Of a stretch of 64,000 nucleotides of DNA, positions 44,881 through 57,550 are shown in pieces (positions within the stretch are counted from its first letter, which is position 1; each line of letters begins with the position of its first letter). The notes below the pieces were generated by a model. It was not told where the DNA came from, did not search any database, and saw nothing but the letters and a program-made list of their open reading frames with translations. Source of the DNA: Sinelater perroti. Lineage: Eukaryota; Arthropoda; Insecta; Coleoptera; Elateridae. The position numbers and the translations under genes were made by a program. The DNA lies in NCBI GenBank assembly GCA_036346155.1, contig JARFIY010000361.1, positions 757,501 through 821,500 of the forward strand, read 5' to 3'.

Positions 44881-45559
44881 AAACAATGTCAATTAAAAAA
44901 GGCCTCAAATCTCAAATTTAATAAAATCTTCTACAGCTGCAACTATCTAAACAAACTCTTCCCCAAATCATAACTAGATGCAGAAAGCAACGATATAATT
45001 CTTTCTTACTTCCTAAATAAATTTGAAATGACGGTTACGCAACCAAAGTACAAAAATAATACAGTAACTAATTTACTTCTATCGTCATAACAACAGCACT
45101 TTATAACTCAAACAGTCTGGCCCAACATCACCAAAAAATCGAATTCTTCTTATTAATACCTACATTTACTTCATCCAGAGATGGTATTTTAAAATATACA
45201 GTTTTAAAATTTACCACACTAACAATCCTGATGGAACTGCCAATATTAGGACAACTACATTTATAAATAAAAAAATTGCACACTTTAAAATAAAAAAACA
45301 TGAAAAAGATTATATTTAGTCAAATGCATTTGCATTCAGAGATATTAATGGCACAATAGAGGTGGTAGCTATCTGTCCCCCTAAACCCACTACAAACCAA
45401 TTTCGCGCTTATTTTGCAATATTGTAATTTTAACACTAAACACATCAATTGAAGATTAAACTTATAACAACTGGGGCTTATAAACTTCAAAAAGTAATGA
45501 TCATTAACAATAAGGGACATTTAAATACCGGTGAATCCACTCACCGACCCTCTAATTTT
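44881..45559. other. No gene seen
   Basis: AT-rich DNA. The boundary with the LINE that follows is not sharp. Confidence 0.45.
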
Positions 45560-47400
45560 AACAGGGCATCCACCTCTCCAGCTAACACAGAAGAAAATAT
45601 TCAGAAAAATCAAATTGACTATGTGTTGATTAACCAAAGGCACCGAAATAGCATTAACAGTGCCAAAACATACTCGAGCGCTGACATAAATTCCGATCAC
45701 AATCCAGTAGTAGTAAAGTTTAAATGCACGATGAAAGTAGTTAAAAAGAAAAATGAATTCAATAAAAAGATAGAAGTAAGGAAACTCAGGAAACCAGAGA
45801 TAAGAAACAGAGTAGCTGAAAAGTTGAAAGACTGGACAAAGAAAAGCAAACACAGAACAACGCCAACAGTGGAGGATAAGTGGAAAAACACGACAGAAAT
45901 AATACATCAGGTCGGAAGAGAAATATTAGGTGTAGAAAACCCAGACAAAAAGAAAAAATGGATGACTAAAAAATACTAGAAATGACGAACGACACAAGGA
46001 AGTACAAGAACAATAATAAAACTGAATATGATAGAATTATCTTATATTATCCGCTCCCTCATTTACCGCTAGGTATCTGGGTTATGATAGAATTAATAGA
46101 GATATAAGGAAGGAAACTAGATATGTAAAGAAAAAGTGGCTTACTGAGAAATGCAAAGAAATCTAAGAGTTACAGAGAAAGCACAATTTCTTTAATTTTC
46201 CTAAGAAAATAAATGCGATGACAGGAATAAATAGAAGAAAACAACATAACATTTTAATGGACGAGGGGAACAATATTGTGACCGAGATAAGTGAAAAGAA
46301 GAACGTATGGAGAAAATATATAGAACAACTCTTTTTAGATAACAGAATGGAGAAACAAAACAATAATTTAGAAAAAGAAAAACCCTCGATATTAAAAGAG
46401 GAAGTTCAGAAAGCGCTGAAGAAAGCAAAGGAAAGGAAATCTCCAGGGCCTGACCAGGTGAACACAGAAATCCTTAAAATCATGGAAGAGAAAGATATGG
46501 ACTTTCTGCTGGAAATATTCAACCAAATATACGACACAGGGATAATACCAAAAGAATGGTTGAAATCTACCTTCATAATTCTAAATAGATAGGGATGCAT
46601 TTTATCCCCGACCCTGTTCAACGTATACTCAAAGCATATAATGATGAATGCTCTGTACGGGAGAGAGGAAGCAATTAAACTAAATGGTGAAGTAATAAAT
46701 AATATTCGATGTGCCGACGACACCATTATAGTTGCATCAACTCAAGAAGATATGCAAGTCTTGTTAGACAGAGTGAATGAAGAAAATAAAAAGTTAAGCC
46801 CCAGTATGAATAACCAGAAGACAAAGTTTATGGTAGTAAGCAAGAAGAGAGACCTAAATATGAGACTTATAGTAGCAACTAATAACATAGAGCAAGTACA
46901 GAAATATAGATACTTAGGTACATGACTAGAGACGGATTTAGAAAAATGAAAGTAATGTTATGAGATAAAGAATTGAGCATCGATCTACAATTGAGAGTAG
47001 TTAACTGTTTCATATGGCCTGTACGGCTCAGAAGCATGGACTCTAAAGAAAGACACAAGCGCGAGAATAGAAGCATTCGAAATGTGGGTCTTCCGGCAAA
47101 TATTAAAAATCTCATGAACAGAGCGATGTACCAATGAAGAGGTCTTAAATAGAATAGAAAGAGATGGAGAACTTTTACACATAATGAAAAGAAGAAAAGT
47201 CGAATATCTGGGACACGTACTGAGGCATGATAGATACGACCTACTACAGAAAATAATGATGGAAAAGATAGAAGGTAGAAGAAGAGTGGGAAGAAGTAAG
47301 ATGTCATGGCTCAGAAACATAAGAGAATGGACGGGGATCACGAGAGTCAGCATAGAGAAAGATTTTTTTAGAAAAGACAGTCAACCTTCACTAGTTGGAG
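45560..47400 (+). pseudogene. RTE-type LINE, endonuclease end to C-terminus (broken)
   Basis: The first open stretch ends the endonuclease: QIDYVLINQRHRNSINSAKTYSSADINSDHNPVV carries the IDYV and SDHxPV motifs. A stop lies at 45979. RT begins near 46218: KKAKERKSPGPDQVNTEILKIM and GIIPKEWLKSTFIILNR. The text then jumps from STFIILNR to GCILSPTLFNVYSKHI at about 46595, so the first catalytic block is deleted. IRCADDTIIVA at 46708-46740 keeps the ADD. QVQKYRYLGT and VEYLGHVLRHDRYDLLQ plus KIEGRRRVGRSKMSWLRNIREWTG complete the usual C-terminus. No clear tail. Confidence 0.85.
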
Positions 47401-47554
47401 CCGCATCTACAGAAGATCCCACCTGCTTGTTTTATTTGCGAACATAGGCTTCTCTAACCACTATACTAGCTACCTTCAGTACAACAATTATTAAAACTCG
47501 GCCCGACGTTATGTTTAATCTATACGACCAATATACCTTGCAATGGAAATGTGA

Positions 47555-48150
47555 TTGATTTTCAGATAACACAGAAATCCAACAGAAATTTCAAATCAGC
47601 TGCAAACCTCACTTGACACTCTGGCACCCTGCTTATATAAATGGCAGATAATAGTGAACGAAGATAAATGTACACATCGTATTGACAATGAGACATTCAA
47701 CAATTAAAGATTATGTCAGATATCTGGAGGCACATTTGAACAAACGACTCATACGGAGAGATTATATACCCAAAAAAAAACTTGACATCAAAATCAAGAA
47801 GTTGTGCTGTTTATTAGGCCACAAATCAAACCTCCCACTTCATAGCAAATATCTTCTGTATAAAATCTTTTTTGTACCTATAAGGGACTAGGGAATAATG
47901 TTATGGAAATGTGTGAGATAGTCAAGCATTAACATTATTCAACGCTTTTAAAACAAAGTGTTAAGAATGTTAATCAAAGTTCCCTGGTGTGCCAGTAATA
48001 TGACATTATATTTACAATGATCCCCATATAAGAAAATATAGGGGGCGTTTGAGTGTGCATCCTAATACGTTAGTAAAAACGTTCTCAGTAACACATAAAG
48101 AAAAAACTAATTTGTACCAAAGTACTTCATCATAAAGAGTAATTTGTTAT
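47555..48150 (+). pseudogene. Jockey LINE relic, RT C-terminal part
   Basis: Plus strand: CLYKWQIIVNEDKCTH (family WLKKWKIKVNEEKSxH), VRYLEAHLNKRLIRRDYI (family VKYLGLHLDRRLTWRxHI), then IKIKKLCCLLGHKSNLPLHSKYLLYKIFFVPI (family LKLRKLYWLLGRKSxLSLxNKLLLYKxILKPI). After a frameshift, NIIQRF and KVLRMLIKVPW follow. It belongs to the same group as the relic at 60160-60995 and is distinct from LINE A. It lies directly between two RTE elements; ends are not defined. Confidence 0.75.
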
Positions 48151-48464
48151 CATTGTTAAACTGCAATTAAATTTATTTTTAGTTATAGATAGCTTATAGG
48201 GCATGTAAATATTTTGTGAAATAAACTTGTTGTTTAAACATTTGTAATTGGCGATTTTGATCATGTTGATGTTTAATTGGGGCATTTGGGTTAATATGAA
48301 AATTCATTTTAAATCTGCTATGACAAAAAATACGCTTCTAGATCGCTTAAAGTTATTTAAAGCTATTATTAGTCGATATTTCTTATCACTTTTGTTATTC
48401 TGCTCAGGCAGGACACATTTTATTTTGGCCAGGTAATGTATAGGTTGTGATATATAGACCTATA
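48151..48464. other. No gene seen
   Basis: Short AT-rich spacer between two LINE relics. Confidence 0.45.
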
Positions 48465-48468
48465 TATC

Positions 48469-50763
48469 ATGAATACCTTCTATAAGAAAAAGAGTCAAAA
48501 CAAATGGACCTGGAAAAGCCCAGATGGAATCACTAAAAACGAAATAGATTTCGTTATAACAAATCGAAAACAGATTATACAAGATGTTTCTGTGTTAAAC
48601 TTATTTACTACTGGCACTGATCATAGATTGGTTAGGACACAAATTACTGTTGACGTCAATAGAGAAAGATATAAATTAATAAAACCCGGACAGATGAGAC
48701 GAATTGACAAAGAAATACCGAATACACAAAATGAAAAATATAAGACAATTGTAACTCTTAAAGCAAATGAAATATTACAAGCCACCATGGAAAGTCAGAC
48801 AATAACAGAAATAAATAAATCCGTAGTAGAAATGATAAAAGAATCCACAAGGGAAATAGAAAAAATAAAAGCAGTGACGAACAAATACAGTAAAATAAAT
48901 GAAGAAACAAAAAAATTAACCGAGAAACGAAGGAATATGAGGAAAAACAATAGATGGAACACGGTAGAATACACGGAACTAAATAAGATAATAAGAAAAG
49001 AAATGAAAAACGACGTGTACAAATACAATGAAAGGTTAACACAGAAAACTATAGAAGAACATGGCAGCATGAAAGTTCTAAGATCTAAATTATCAATAGG
49101 GACGAAACATATATTGAAACTTAAGAAAACAAACGGCGGAGAAACAACCGACAAGAAGGAAATTACTGATATACCAGAAAAATTCTACACCTCACTATAT
49201 ACTTCACAAATACACAAAGCTAACAGTAAAGACAAGTCGCAAAATAATAAACGCCGGGGCCGAAGATATCCCAAACATTAAGAAATTTGAGATCGAAAAG
49301 GCTTTGCTGCACATGAAGAATCGTAAAGCTCCAGGGGAAGATGGAATCATAAGCGAACAAATAAAGAATGCTGGAAAACCGTTATCGAACATATTAGAAA
49401 TATTGTTCAACAAATGCCTCGACGAAGGTAAGATCCCAGAGGCATGGAATAATGCAGAAGTGATCCTACTGCACAAGAAGGGCGACAAAAGTGACATATA
49501 TAGACCAATTAGTCTCTTATCTCATCTCTATAAATTATTTATGAGAGTTATAACAAATAGGCTAAGTAACAAACTAGACGCTTATCAGCCATTCGAACAG
49601 GCGGGCTTTAGGAAAGGTTACGGAACAAACGAACATCTACAAAGCATTAAACTCTTAATTCAGAAATGTAACGAATATAATATAACATTGGCACTAGCTT
49701 TTGTAGACTACGAAAAAGCTTTTGAGACTATTGAAATGGAATCTATATTAATAGCCTTAGACGATTGCCGTATCGATACCAGATATTCAACACTACTAAA
49801 AAATATATATAAAAACGCCACCTCAGTTATTAAACTAGAGCATAGATCAGAAAAAATAAACATCAACAGAGCCGTAAGACAGGGAGATATATTATCACCA
49901 AAACCATTCATTCTAGGTCTTGAGAATATATTCAAACAAATAGACTGGACCGGTATGTGAATAAATGTAAACGGTACTGAATTTACACATTTAAGACATG
50001 CTAAGGATATAGTACTGATAGCGAAAGATGAAACAGAGTTAACAATTATGCTGAAACAACTTCATAAAAAATCTAAGCAAGTAGGACTACAAATGAATAC
50101 GAATAAAACAAAAATTATGACCAATACTTTACAGCAAGCACAAATAACAATAACTGGACAACAGATCGAACAAGTAAATTCTTACATATACCTAGGACAT
50201 ACTCTTAAACTAGGAAAAGAACATCAAGAAGCCGAGATAGACAGGAGAATAAGCCTTGGATGAAAAGCATTCGGAAAGCTGTCGAGCGTTCTTAAATCAA
50301 AAAGTTTTCCAATCAAACTGAAAACCAAAATTTTTGACACATGCGTATTGCCAGTTCTTAAGTATGGAGTAGAAACTATGACATTCACAAACAGAATTGT
50401 GGACAAACTATTAAAGACGCAGAGAGCGATGGAGAGAAGAATGCTAAATGTAACGTTACGGGACAGAAAAAAAAACGAATGGGTTCGACAAACAACAAAA
50501 ATAACAGACATAGTAGAAAGAATAGCTCGTCAAAAATGGAGCTGGGCTGGGCATATGGCAAGAACAACTGATGAAAGATGGACAAATAGATTATTATATT
50601 GGAGGCCACGTCTAGGTAAGCGAAGTAGAGGACGCCCGATGAAGAGATTATCCGACGATGTTGTAAATGTAGCAGGGAAAGCTAGATGAAACTAGCACGA
50701 GCTAGGGAAATATGGAAAAAGAAGGGGGAGGACTATATCCAAAAATGGAGAGAAGCAGTATGA
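48469..50763 (+). pseudogene. RTE ORF: endonuclease end, reverse transcriptase, C-terminus
   Basis: A 270-residue frame starts with GITKNEIDFVITNRKQ and TGTDHRLVRTQI, the end of the endonuclease (IDFV and TDHR motifs), then a long Lys/Glu-rich linker. After a frameshift near 49280 the RT follows: NRKAPGEDGIISEQIKNAG, YRPISLLSHLYKLFMRVI, QAGFRKGYGTNEHLQ, LALAFVDYEKAFE (first catalytic Asp), RQGDILSP. A TGA lies at 49958. The next block reads RHAKDIVLIA where the family has RFADDIVLIA, so one catalytic Asp is Lys. The C-terminus (QKWSWAGHMARTTDERWT, RSRGRPMKRLSDDV) continues to IQKWREAV at 50760 after one more frameshift. Confidence 0.88.
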
Positions 50764-50860
50764 GGAAGAATGTATAGGTGTTTATTCATCGAAAGCCAAA
50801 TGACTGTTTATGTGTTCATAGCAACTTGTAACCTTTTATTTAGCTCACTCTATATAGTAA

Positions 50861-50955
50861 GTGTACCGTAGGCTCCAGATTGTAGCAGATCTATCCTGTT
50901 ACGACTCCAAAGGGCCTTCAAGGCCTGTTACGGGGAACTATTATTATTATTATAT
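50861..50955 (+). repeat. LINE 3' tail shared with the SINE
   Basis: GTGTACCGTAGGCTC through GGGAACTATTA followed by ATT repeats. It matches 23156-23238 in the SINE at 73 of 83 positions (hand count), and the match begins abruptly at GTGTACC in both. Such shared tails let LINE reverse transcriptase recognise SINE RNA. Confidence 0.88.
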
Positions 50956-52199
50956 GGTAAGAATTAAAAAATACTTTAATAATGATTGTGCAACAAACTT
51001 TAAGAATATTCATATTTTAAGTTATAAAGCTTGATAAGAAGTTGATAAAACTATTTTTGTTATTTTAAAAGCATACCTTTGTACACCATTCTGTTAGTTT
51101 AACGTTAACGTTTCAGTCAGATGGACACAGTAACAATTTCCAGGTCCGGCATTTTCCAACACAATCAACCGGAAAACTGCCGCATCCAGCTGCAGCGTTG
51201 TCACAGCCGCGTTGCATGTGCAGCCTGCCATTTTCCGTGCTATTTAAAAAGCAATACCTTTTGTACATGAGCCTGAACAAACCAATCAACTTCTTGTTGA
51301 TGAAACCGTTTTCATATCGTAAAAGTACAGAGTACAGCGGCACTATTTAAACTAGGATTGTGCTTTTGACATATCGAAACACAGAACGTTTTAATTGCCT
51401 TTAAAATAAAAGGAAACGATAGCTACCTGGTCGAAATACACAGCTTAGTACTTTCATATATGTTGGTATAACTAAATGATTTTAAAAATACAGAACTGTA
51501 TTTACTACCAGATTATTCTTGCGTAGGATAACTTTATATATAACATATATATTTTCGTTCTCTAAATATATTTCCATAATTTCTATAGATCTAAATAGGT
51601 TTCATTACGAAAATAGAACTTTTTTTAACTCAAAAAAAACATTTGTTTGATTGTAATTTAATAATTATTACAAGAAGTGTATGACATTACCACGTTGTGC
51701 GGACAAATTGTTAATGATATGGTTTATGACTGCCAATTAAATAAAAATTATGCATATTTCTATAAGACCTTAAAACAACATGGAAGATAGCAATTTTAGT
51801 TTTATAAAGTACTTTATAGGTTTACAAAAATTAAATGCACTTACCAGTGTTTCCCTAATTTGCGAATTATTCGCAAATGCAGATTTTCTAGGACCTGAAA
51901 TTTTTTTTTGACCCAGATTTTTATCCAGTTGTCCAGAAGGCACTTGTCATGCGCAAATTTTCTTCATATTTAGATGATTATGTAAAATTTCTGGTATAAT
52001 AGTTTATTGTCAATCTCCAGATTGTAATGCACTTTAATGCTTGTTCTATGGCATTTAAATTCGTTTACCCAAAGTTGAACCGTTTCATAGTAAGTTACCT
52101 AAAAGAAACAAAATCTTTTCATAAATTTTCTTCGCTACAAATTCCAATCGTATCCATTCTATACTGTCACTTAAAGCATTTGTATTTTAATAATTGTTG
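50956..52199. other. No gene seen
   Basis: AT-rich DNA. A G+C-richer patch at 51110-51240 has no recognisable match. A small perfect palindrome (TTTGCGAA/TTCGCAAA) lies near 51859. Confidence 0.5.
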
Positions 52200-52480
52200 G
52201 ATAATAAATACCCGTGAAGGGTTGCTGGCCCTCCATCGGTCGCCTCCCCAGGTGGCGGATACAGGAAAGCTCACTAGATATAGTGGGTACCGAGAAAATA
52301 AAATACCCGGGGCGGACCAAAACTAGCATCGGACACGACGGTTCTCCAAGTTAGGGGCGGTACTTCTACAGACAAGACATGGGAAAAGAAAGCAGTTTTA
52401 TCATAACCAGGTTTTGGGGGGCGAAAAATGATTTTAAACGGCAAAACACTGGATACTAAAGAGCGGAGCTATAATAGCAG
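52200..52480 (+). other. G+C-rich 5' leader of an RTE-type LINE
   Basis: Reads GGGTTGCTGGCCCTCCATCG then GTCGCCTCCCCAGGTGGCGGAT; CGCC and GGCG can pair around a short loop. The composition contrasts sharply with both flanks. I infer that it is the element's leader because it directly precedes the RT and ends near an abrupt AT-rich switch. I considered a self-cleaving ribozyme but could not complete the pairing. Confidence 0.5.
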
Positions 52481-52561
52481 AAAGGTCTCTACGCTGAAGT
52501 ACAAAAAAGAAACGGAACTCTTATTGTACTATTTTTCCAAAGAATCCAAATATCAGAAACA

Positions 52562-54115
52562 ATGACTAAAACGGCCCTCAGTCCGGGGCACCTCTTAGAG
52601 AGCGAGCTAAATGAAAAAGGACCAGAAATCACTAAAAGTGAGGTAATTCACGCGATCAAAGCACAAAAGAACAAAAAAGCGACTGGCCCAGATAACATTC
52701 ACGCTGAGGTAATTAAATTAATAGCTGATAAGGAAGGCGAGGGGCCGGATATACTAACTTTGTTATTTAATACTATTCGTAGAACAAGTATTATACCTTC
52801 CGACTGGCTAAAATCAACATTTGTAACTATGTCGAAGAAGGCAAATGCGTCAACCTGCGACGAATATCGAACGATTAGTCTGATGTCACATGTCCTCAAC
52901 ATCTTTCTGAGAATTATACACACGCGCATTTATAAAAAATGCGACGCCCAAGTTGATAAAACACAGTTTGGGTTCAGGAATGGTTATGGTACTCGCGAAG
53001 CACTCTTCTCGCTAAACGTACTGACACAGAGGTGCAGAGATATGAACATAAACATATATGCTTGTTTCATCGATTATCGAAAAGCATTCGATTGTGTAAA
53101 ACACGACAAACTTATAGAAATTCTTAACAAAACTGGTATCGATGAAGAGATCAAAATTATGTCACAATTCTACTGGCACCAAACAGCAGAAGTCAGAATT
53201 GAAAATAAAACATCAGAAGCTACAGTAATCAAGAAAGGAGTTCGACAAGGTTGTGTTTTGTCGCCACTATTATTTAACATCTACTCTGAAGCTATTTTCA
53301 AAGAAGCTCTAGATGACATTATGGAAGAAACATTAGATATGCGGATAACACCGTATGATAACAGTCAACATAGGTGAATTGCAATTACTGATGGACAAAG
53401 TAAAATACAATGAAGACCATGGTCTCCATATGAATATACCTAAAACTAAGTTACTTGTCTTAGCAAAAAGGAACATAGATGCTAATCTAACAATAAATGG
53501 CAATACTATGGAACAAGTGAAAACGATTAAATATCTGGGGGCAAGTATTAACAGCCAGTGCTACCCAATAAGGAAAATTAGATCTCGAATTGGGCAAGCA
53601 AGGAAAGCATTTATAAATATGAACCAGTTTTTTACAACGCGCGAACTCAGCCTAGAGCTCAGAATGCGCATGATCAGGTGCTACATAATTTCTGTTCTGC
53701 TCTATGGGTGTGAAGGATGGACTCTGGATCCAATAACCGAGAAAAAACTGGAGGCATTTGCGCCTATACAGGCGCATACTAAGAATATCCTGGATTTAAA
53801 GAATAACAAATAAGAAGGTTCTTGCTCAAATCCGGAAACCTCTTGAATTCCTAATCACGATTAAAGAGAGAAAAACGAGATATATGGGACATATAATGAG
53901 AGGGGAGAAGTGTGAGTTACTCAGACTAATAATAGAAGGAAAAATACAAGGCAGATCAGTTGGAAGACCATAAAACTCCTGGTTAAAGGACTTACGAAGA
54001 TGGTTTGCCTATATTTCAACAGAAATTTTCAAAGCAGCGGTGTCTAGAGCGATGATTGCCAGATAGATTGCCAACCTTCGACAGGAGAAGGCGAATTAAG
54101 AAGAAGAATAAATAA
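52562..54115 (+). pseudogene. RTE reverse transcriptase and C-terminus (frameshifted)
   Basis: A 271-residue frame begins within the finger domain: ITKSEVIHAIKAQKNKKATGPDNIHAEVIKL, IIPSDWLKSTFVTMSKK, YRTISLMSHVLNIFLRII, QFGFRNGYGTREALF, IYACFIDYRKAFDCV (first catalytic Asp), KKGVRQGCVLSPLLFNIYSE. A one-base frameshift falls right at the catalytic box near 53340, where the corrected reading would be YADN and not YADD, so the active site is lost as well. From 53355 the frame continues (KTIKYLGASINSQ, RARIGQARKAFINM-like sequence, YGCEGWTLDPITEKKLEAF). A second frameshift at 53813 precedes RYMGHIMRG and GRSVGRP near the end. Confidence 0.88.
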
Positions 54116-54120
54116 TTTGT

Positions 54121-54811
54121 AATTGTAGAATATTCATCTGCATAAACTGCATGAACCACATGCGCAAATGTTTCTACCGCCTTATATAAGTTACTTATCA
54201 AACCGCCCGCGTATAATAGAAACGTAATATTAAGTTGATTAAACGGAATTTTTGTAAAAACAAATTTTATTGAAAAGTAAAACATGTTAATATGATTATT
54301 TTTGAGCAAAATGACCATCAATTTTAATTATTGTTATCCATTTGCTTGCCAGACATTCAATTTTACTAGTAAAGAAGCGCTGATTCTTGAAGGAAATCCA
54401 CACTTTGACGTCAGCGTCCAAATAATTTAAATTGGTATAAGTCTCGTCCACTTGCTAGTTTTTCCTATTGACGATGGATATAACAACATAATGTTTGATA
54501 GAGAAGCGGAAATTGTTATGGTGAAAGATAATATGGTTCTTTTCTCGCAGTCTCTTGAGTTTCACTGTAAGTGTTAAACTGTCTTTTGCCATGTCTTTGT
54601 AGGAGTGTCGTAAAAAAACAAATTATATAATTTTATGATGTAACATAATATGAATATTAAACAAATGACTTGCTCTAAAAAATTTAACTCCTATGCAATA
54701 AGTATTAGCCTTTGAGTGAATCACTATTTTAAAAGCAAATCATTCTTCTTAAGCAAGAAGTCTGTGAGAGTCGTACCAAATTAAACATTATAAAGATACT
54801 TAGATACTAAA
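54121..54811. other. No gene seen
   Basis: AT-rich DNA between two LINEs. No poly(T) or target duplication marks the 3' edge of the Jockey element that follows on the minus strand. Confidence 0.5.
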
Positions 54812-57413
54812 TGCTGCACCACTGCAGTTGGTGAGATTGGCATGAAATTTTTTAGTAAGTTTCGCTATATGCTGCTCAATTGTGGGAATACCCAGTTCGT
54901 AGTGTAGCTGTTGGTTTGTGATGAACCAGGGAGCGTTGACAGCGATTCTCAGGATTTTGTTTTGGAATACTTGGATTCTGCGAAGATTCGTTTTGGATGT
55001 GTTGCCCCATATGACACACCCATAGAGGATTAATGGTCGTAACAGTGATTTATACAGGATAGTGGTACATTAAGTAAGCAAAGTGGACTTGCGGTTTAGC
55101 AGTGGGTAGAGTTGGATTAGTCTTGTATGTCCTTCGTTTAATTTTTTGAGGACATGGTATTTCCAGGTGAGCTTGATGTCAAGATATATACCTAAGTATT
55201 TAACGGGTTTGTCGGTGACGTTCCACTGAATGGAGTGTCCGTTAATTGTGATTTCTGATAGGTTATTAAATCGTCTTAATGTGAAGATTTTTGTGACGCA
55301 TTTGTCATAATTGATGGATAGGTTCCATTTCTTGAACCACCTACTGAAGATAGTGCTGGCTTTTTGCAGTTCTGAGATAGCCACTTCTAGGCTTTCGTCT
55401 TTGGTTATTATGACTGTATCATCTGCATATAATGCAAGGTCAGCGTTGATGGTAGGGAGGTCCCGCATGTAGATATTGAAAAGAATTGGGCCTAAGATAC
55501 TGTCCTGAGGGACCCCTGCTTGTATGTTTTTGATGGCAGATAAGGATGTGCGAATTTTGACTGCGTACGTGCGATTATCAAGAAAGGAGAAAAGTACGGA
55601 TTTGATGTAATTGGGTAGTTAAAGTTGTAAGATTTTATATTTTAGGCCGTTGATCCACACGTGGTCAAAAGCTTGAGCTATATCGATAAACAAAGTTACT
55701 GTGTATTGTTTGGATTCGTAACCTCTTTCAATTGTTTCCGTAACGCGCTGTAATTGATGGCAGGTGGAATGACCTTCTCTAAAGCCAAATTGATAAGCTG
55801 GTAGAATGTTCAGTCTAAGAACTTCGTCATTTAGTCGAGAATGGATGACTTTTTCTAGCAGTTTCGAAATAGTTGATAATAAACTAATAGTCTATAGCTT
55901 CTGATATCTTTCTTATCCTTCCCCGGTTTTTGGAACATAAGAATGATTGCATGTTTTCATATGTTTGGGAAGTAACATATCCGTAGACAAGCGTTGAATG
56001 TTGTTGTCAAATACGCTAATGTTTTCTTGGTGAGTTTTTTCAATATGATATTGGGTATTTCGTCATTGCCCGGCGATTTCTTGTTTGACAGGGTTTTGAT
56101 AATTAAAGCAAGTTCCTTGGGCGAGGTTGGTTTGAAGATTAGTTCCGGGATAGGTTGGTGTGTTTCAATAAAATTGGTCACTATGTTATTGAAAACCGGG
56201 TCCATATAGGTGTGAATAGTGAATGTTTTCTCGAGTTGATCCGCAAAGGCTTCGCTTTTTTCTGCATCAGAACTGAGTATTTGAGTGTCCATAGTAATTG
56301 TAGGTATTTCGTGAGGTTGGCATAGTATCCGCATAGTCCTGGATCTTGTGGTTCAAGATTGCTGATGTGTTTTTGGTAAGAGTAAATTCGGTACTCTTCA
56401 AGTTGGTTCTTGATACGGTGAGATAAATTATTTACGATGTTTTTTGTTATGGGACTTCGGATTTTCTGTCATTCTCTTCTCAGTGAATTCTTTCGCTTGA
56501 TTAAGTCAGTTATGTGTTTAGGTGGTAAGTTAACGGTTGTACGTTTTCTATTTTCCCTCACTTCGGTAGCCTTATGGACGCTGTCAGTAATGCTTTTTGT
56601 TATATGTATAATTGTTTCATCTATATGGGTTGTTGATTAGAGATTGTTAGGGTGCTTGAGTTGTTTGTCAAGATACTCGCCGAAAGATCCCCAGTTGACT
56701 ATCCCATTAATTAGCCTAGGCTCTGGGGTAAATTTTGCTGTTGTTATTAGAAATGAAATGATAACTGGCAGGTGGTCAGAGTCTAGTTCGGGAAGCACTT
56801 GTTGTAATGCTTGTTTGTTAAAGTTTTTGCGAGCAAGAATGTCTAAGACGTCGAGCAGGTGATCATTTCTGTAGGGGTGGTAAGTGGGTTCGTCAGGGGC
56901 TTCTATTTGGAAAGCATAGGTTGATGACAGATTGAAAAGTTTGGTACCAGCGGGGTTTGTTGTTCTACATCCCCAGATGGTATTCTTGGAGTTTAGGTCA
57001 CCAATGAGCAGGGTAGGTTCATTTGTAGTGAAGATTGCTGAAATGTCTTGTTCTAACAGTATTTTGTTGGGTTGCTTATAGACACATGTGATGTTTAGTA
57101 TTGTGCCGTCTTGCGCTTTAATTTTGATTCCTATTGTTTCGAGATTTACAGTGTTAATTAGATGACATTCGTGATGTAGAATTTTACGTTTAATAATGAT
57201 GGCCACCCCTCCTGATGCAATGTTGGCATTTCTGTCTGTGCGGTAGATTTGGTATCCAGCTATGTTGAGTTTTTCTGCACGACTTAGGTGCATTTCTGAG
57301 ACGCATGCTATATCAATGGAATGCCTTGACAAAAAGGACTTAAATAAATTTAGTTGAGTTTTATGCCGTTTTCGTTCCAATTTAGGATTTTTATTTGAGA
57401 AATTGTGTTTCAT
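54812..57413 (-). pseudogene. LINE E ORF2, endonuclease plus reverse transcriptase
   Basis: ATG at 57413 opens an unbroken 258-residue frame with the whole APE-type endonuclease: FLSRHSIDIACVSEMHLSR (catalytic Glu), GGVAIIIKR, TLLIGDLNSKNTIWGC (GDLN motif) and ELDSDHLPVII (SDH motif). RT follows with breaks near 56637, 56340, 55957 and 55480: SPKELALIIKTLSNKKSPGNDEIPN, a stretch with the FGFREGHSTCHQL and FIDIAQAFDHVWI-type blocks, and LALYADDTVIITKDE with catalytic YADD intact. KPVKYLGIYLDIKLTWKYHVLKKL follows. The C-terminus stops short in GIPTIEQHIAKLTKKFHANL at the 54812 breakpoint. Confidence 0.9.
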
Positions 57414-57550
57414 TTAGAGTCGATTAAACAGAGAGGGTAAAAGATTAGATAAAATGAATTGCTTAATTTGTTCGATACCTTGGATTAGATTTAAGAGAGA
57501 TGATAATAAAGTATTAAGTAAGGATGACGTTTCAGGTACTGAGGTGTTTG

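Larger units (their letters stand above)
48465..50955 (+). mobile_element. 5'-truncated RTE-type LINE with (ATT)n tail
   Basis: Begins inside the endonuclease domain and runs through the RT and C-terminal region to a stop at 50761-50763. Then comes a 3' UTR and an ATT repeat (50938-50953). The last 95 bases are shared with the SINE at 22960-23243. About 2.5 kb; no convincing target duplication, as is common for RTE. Confidence 0.88.
52200..54120 (+). mobile_element. RTE-type LINE with 5' leader but without endonuclease
   Basis: Three parts: a G+C-rich 5' leader (52200-52480), a reverse transcriptase joined to it with almost no endonuclease remaining, and a C-terminus ending in AAGAAGAAGAATAAATAA at 54096-54113. 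The 3' end has the AAG-type tail seen at 31787-31802. The internal deletion must have removed roughly the first kilobase of the ORF. Confidence 0.8.

Noticed and set aside
52200..52300. Possible HDV-like self-cleaving ribozyme at the RTE 5' end
   Set aside because: Only one short stem can be formed by eye; the nested double pseudoknot could not be completed.
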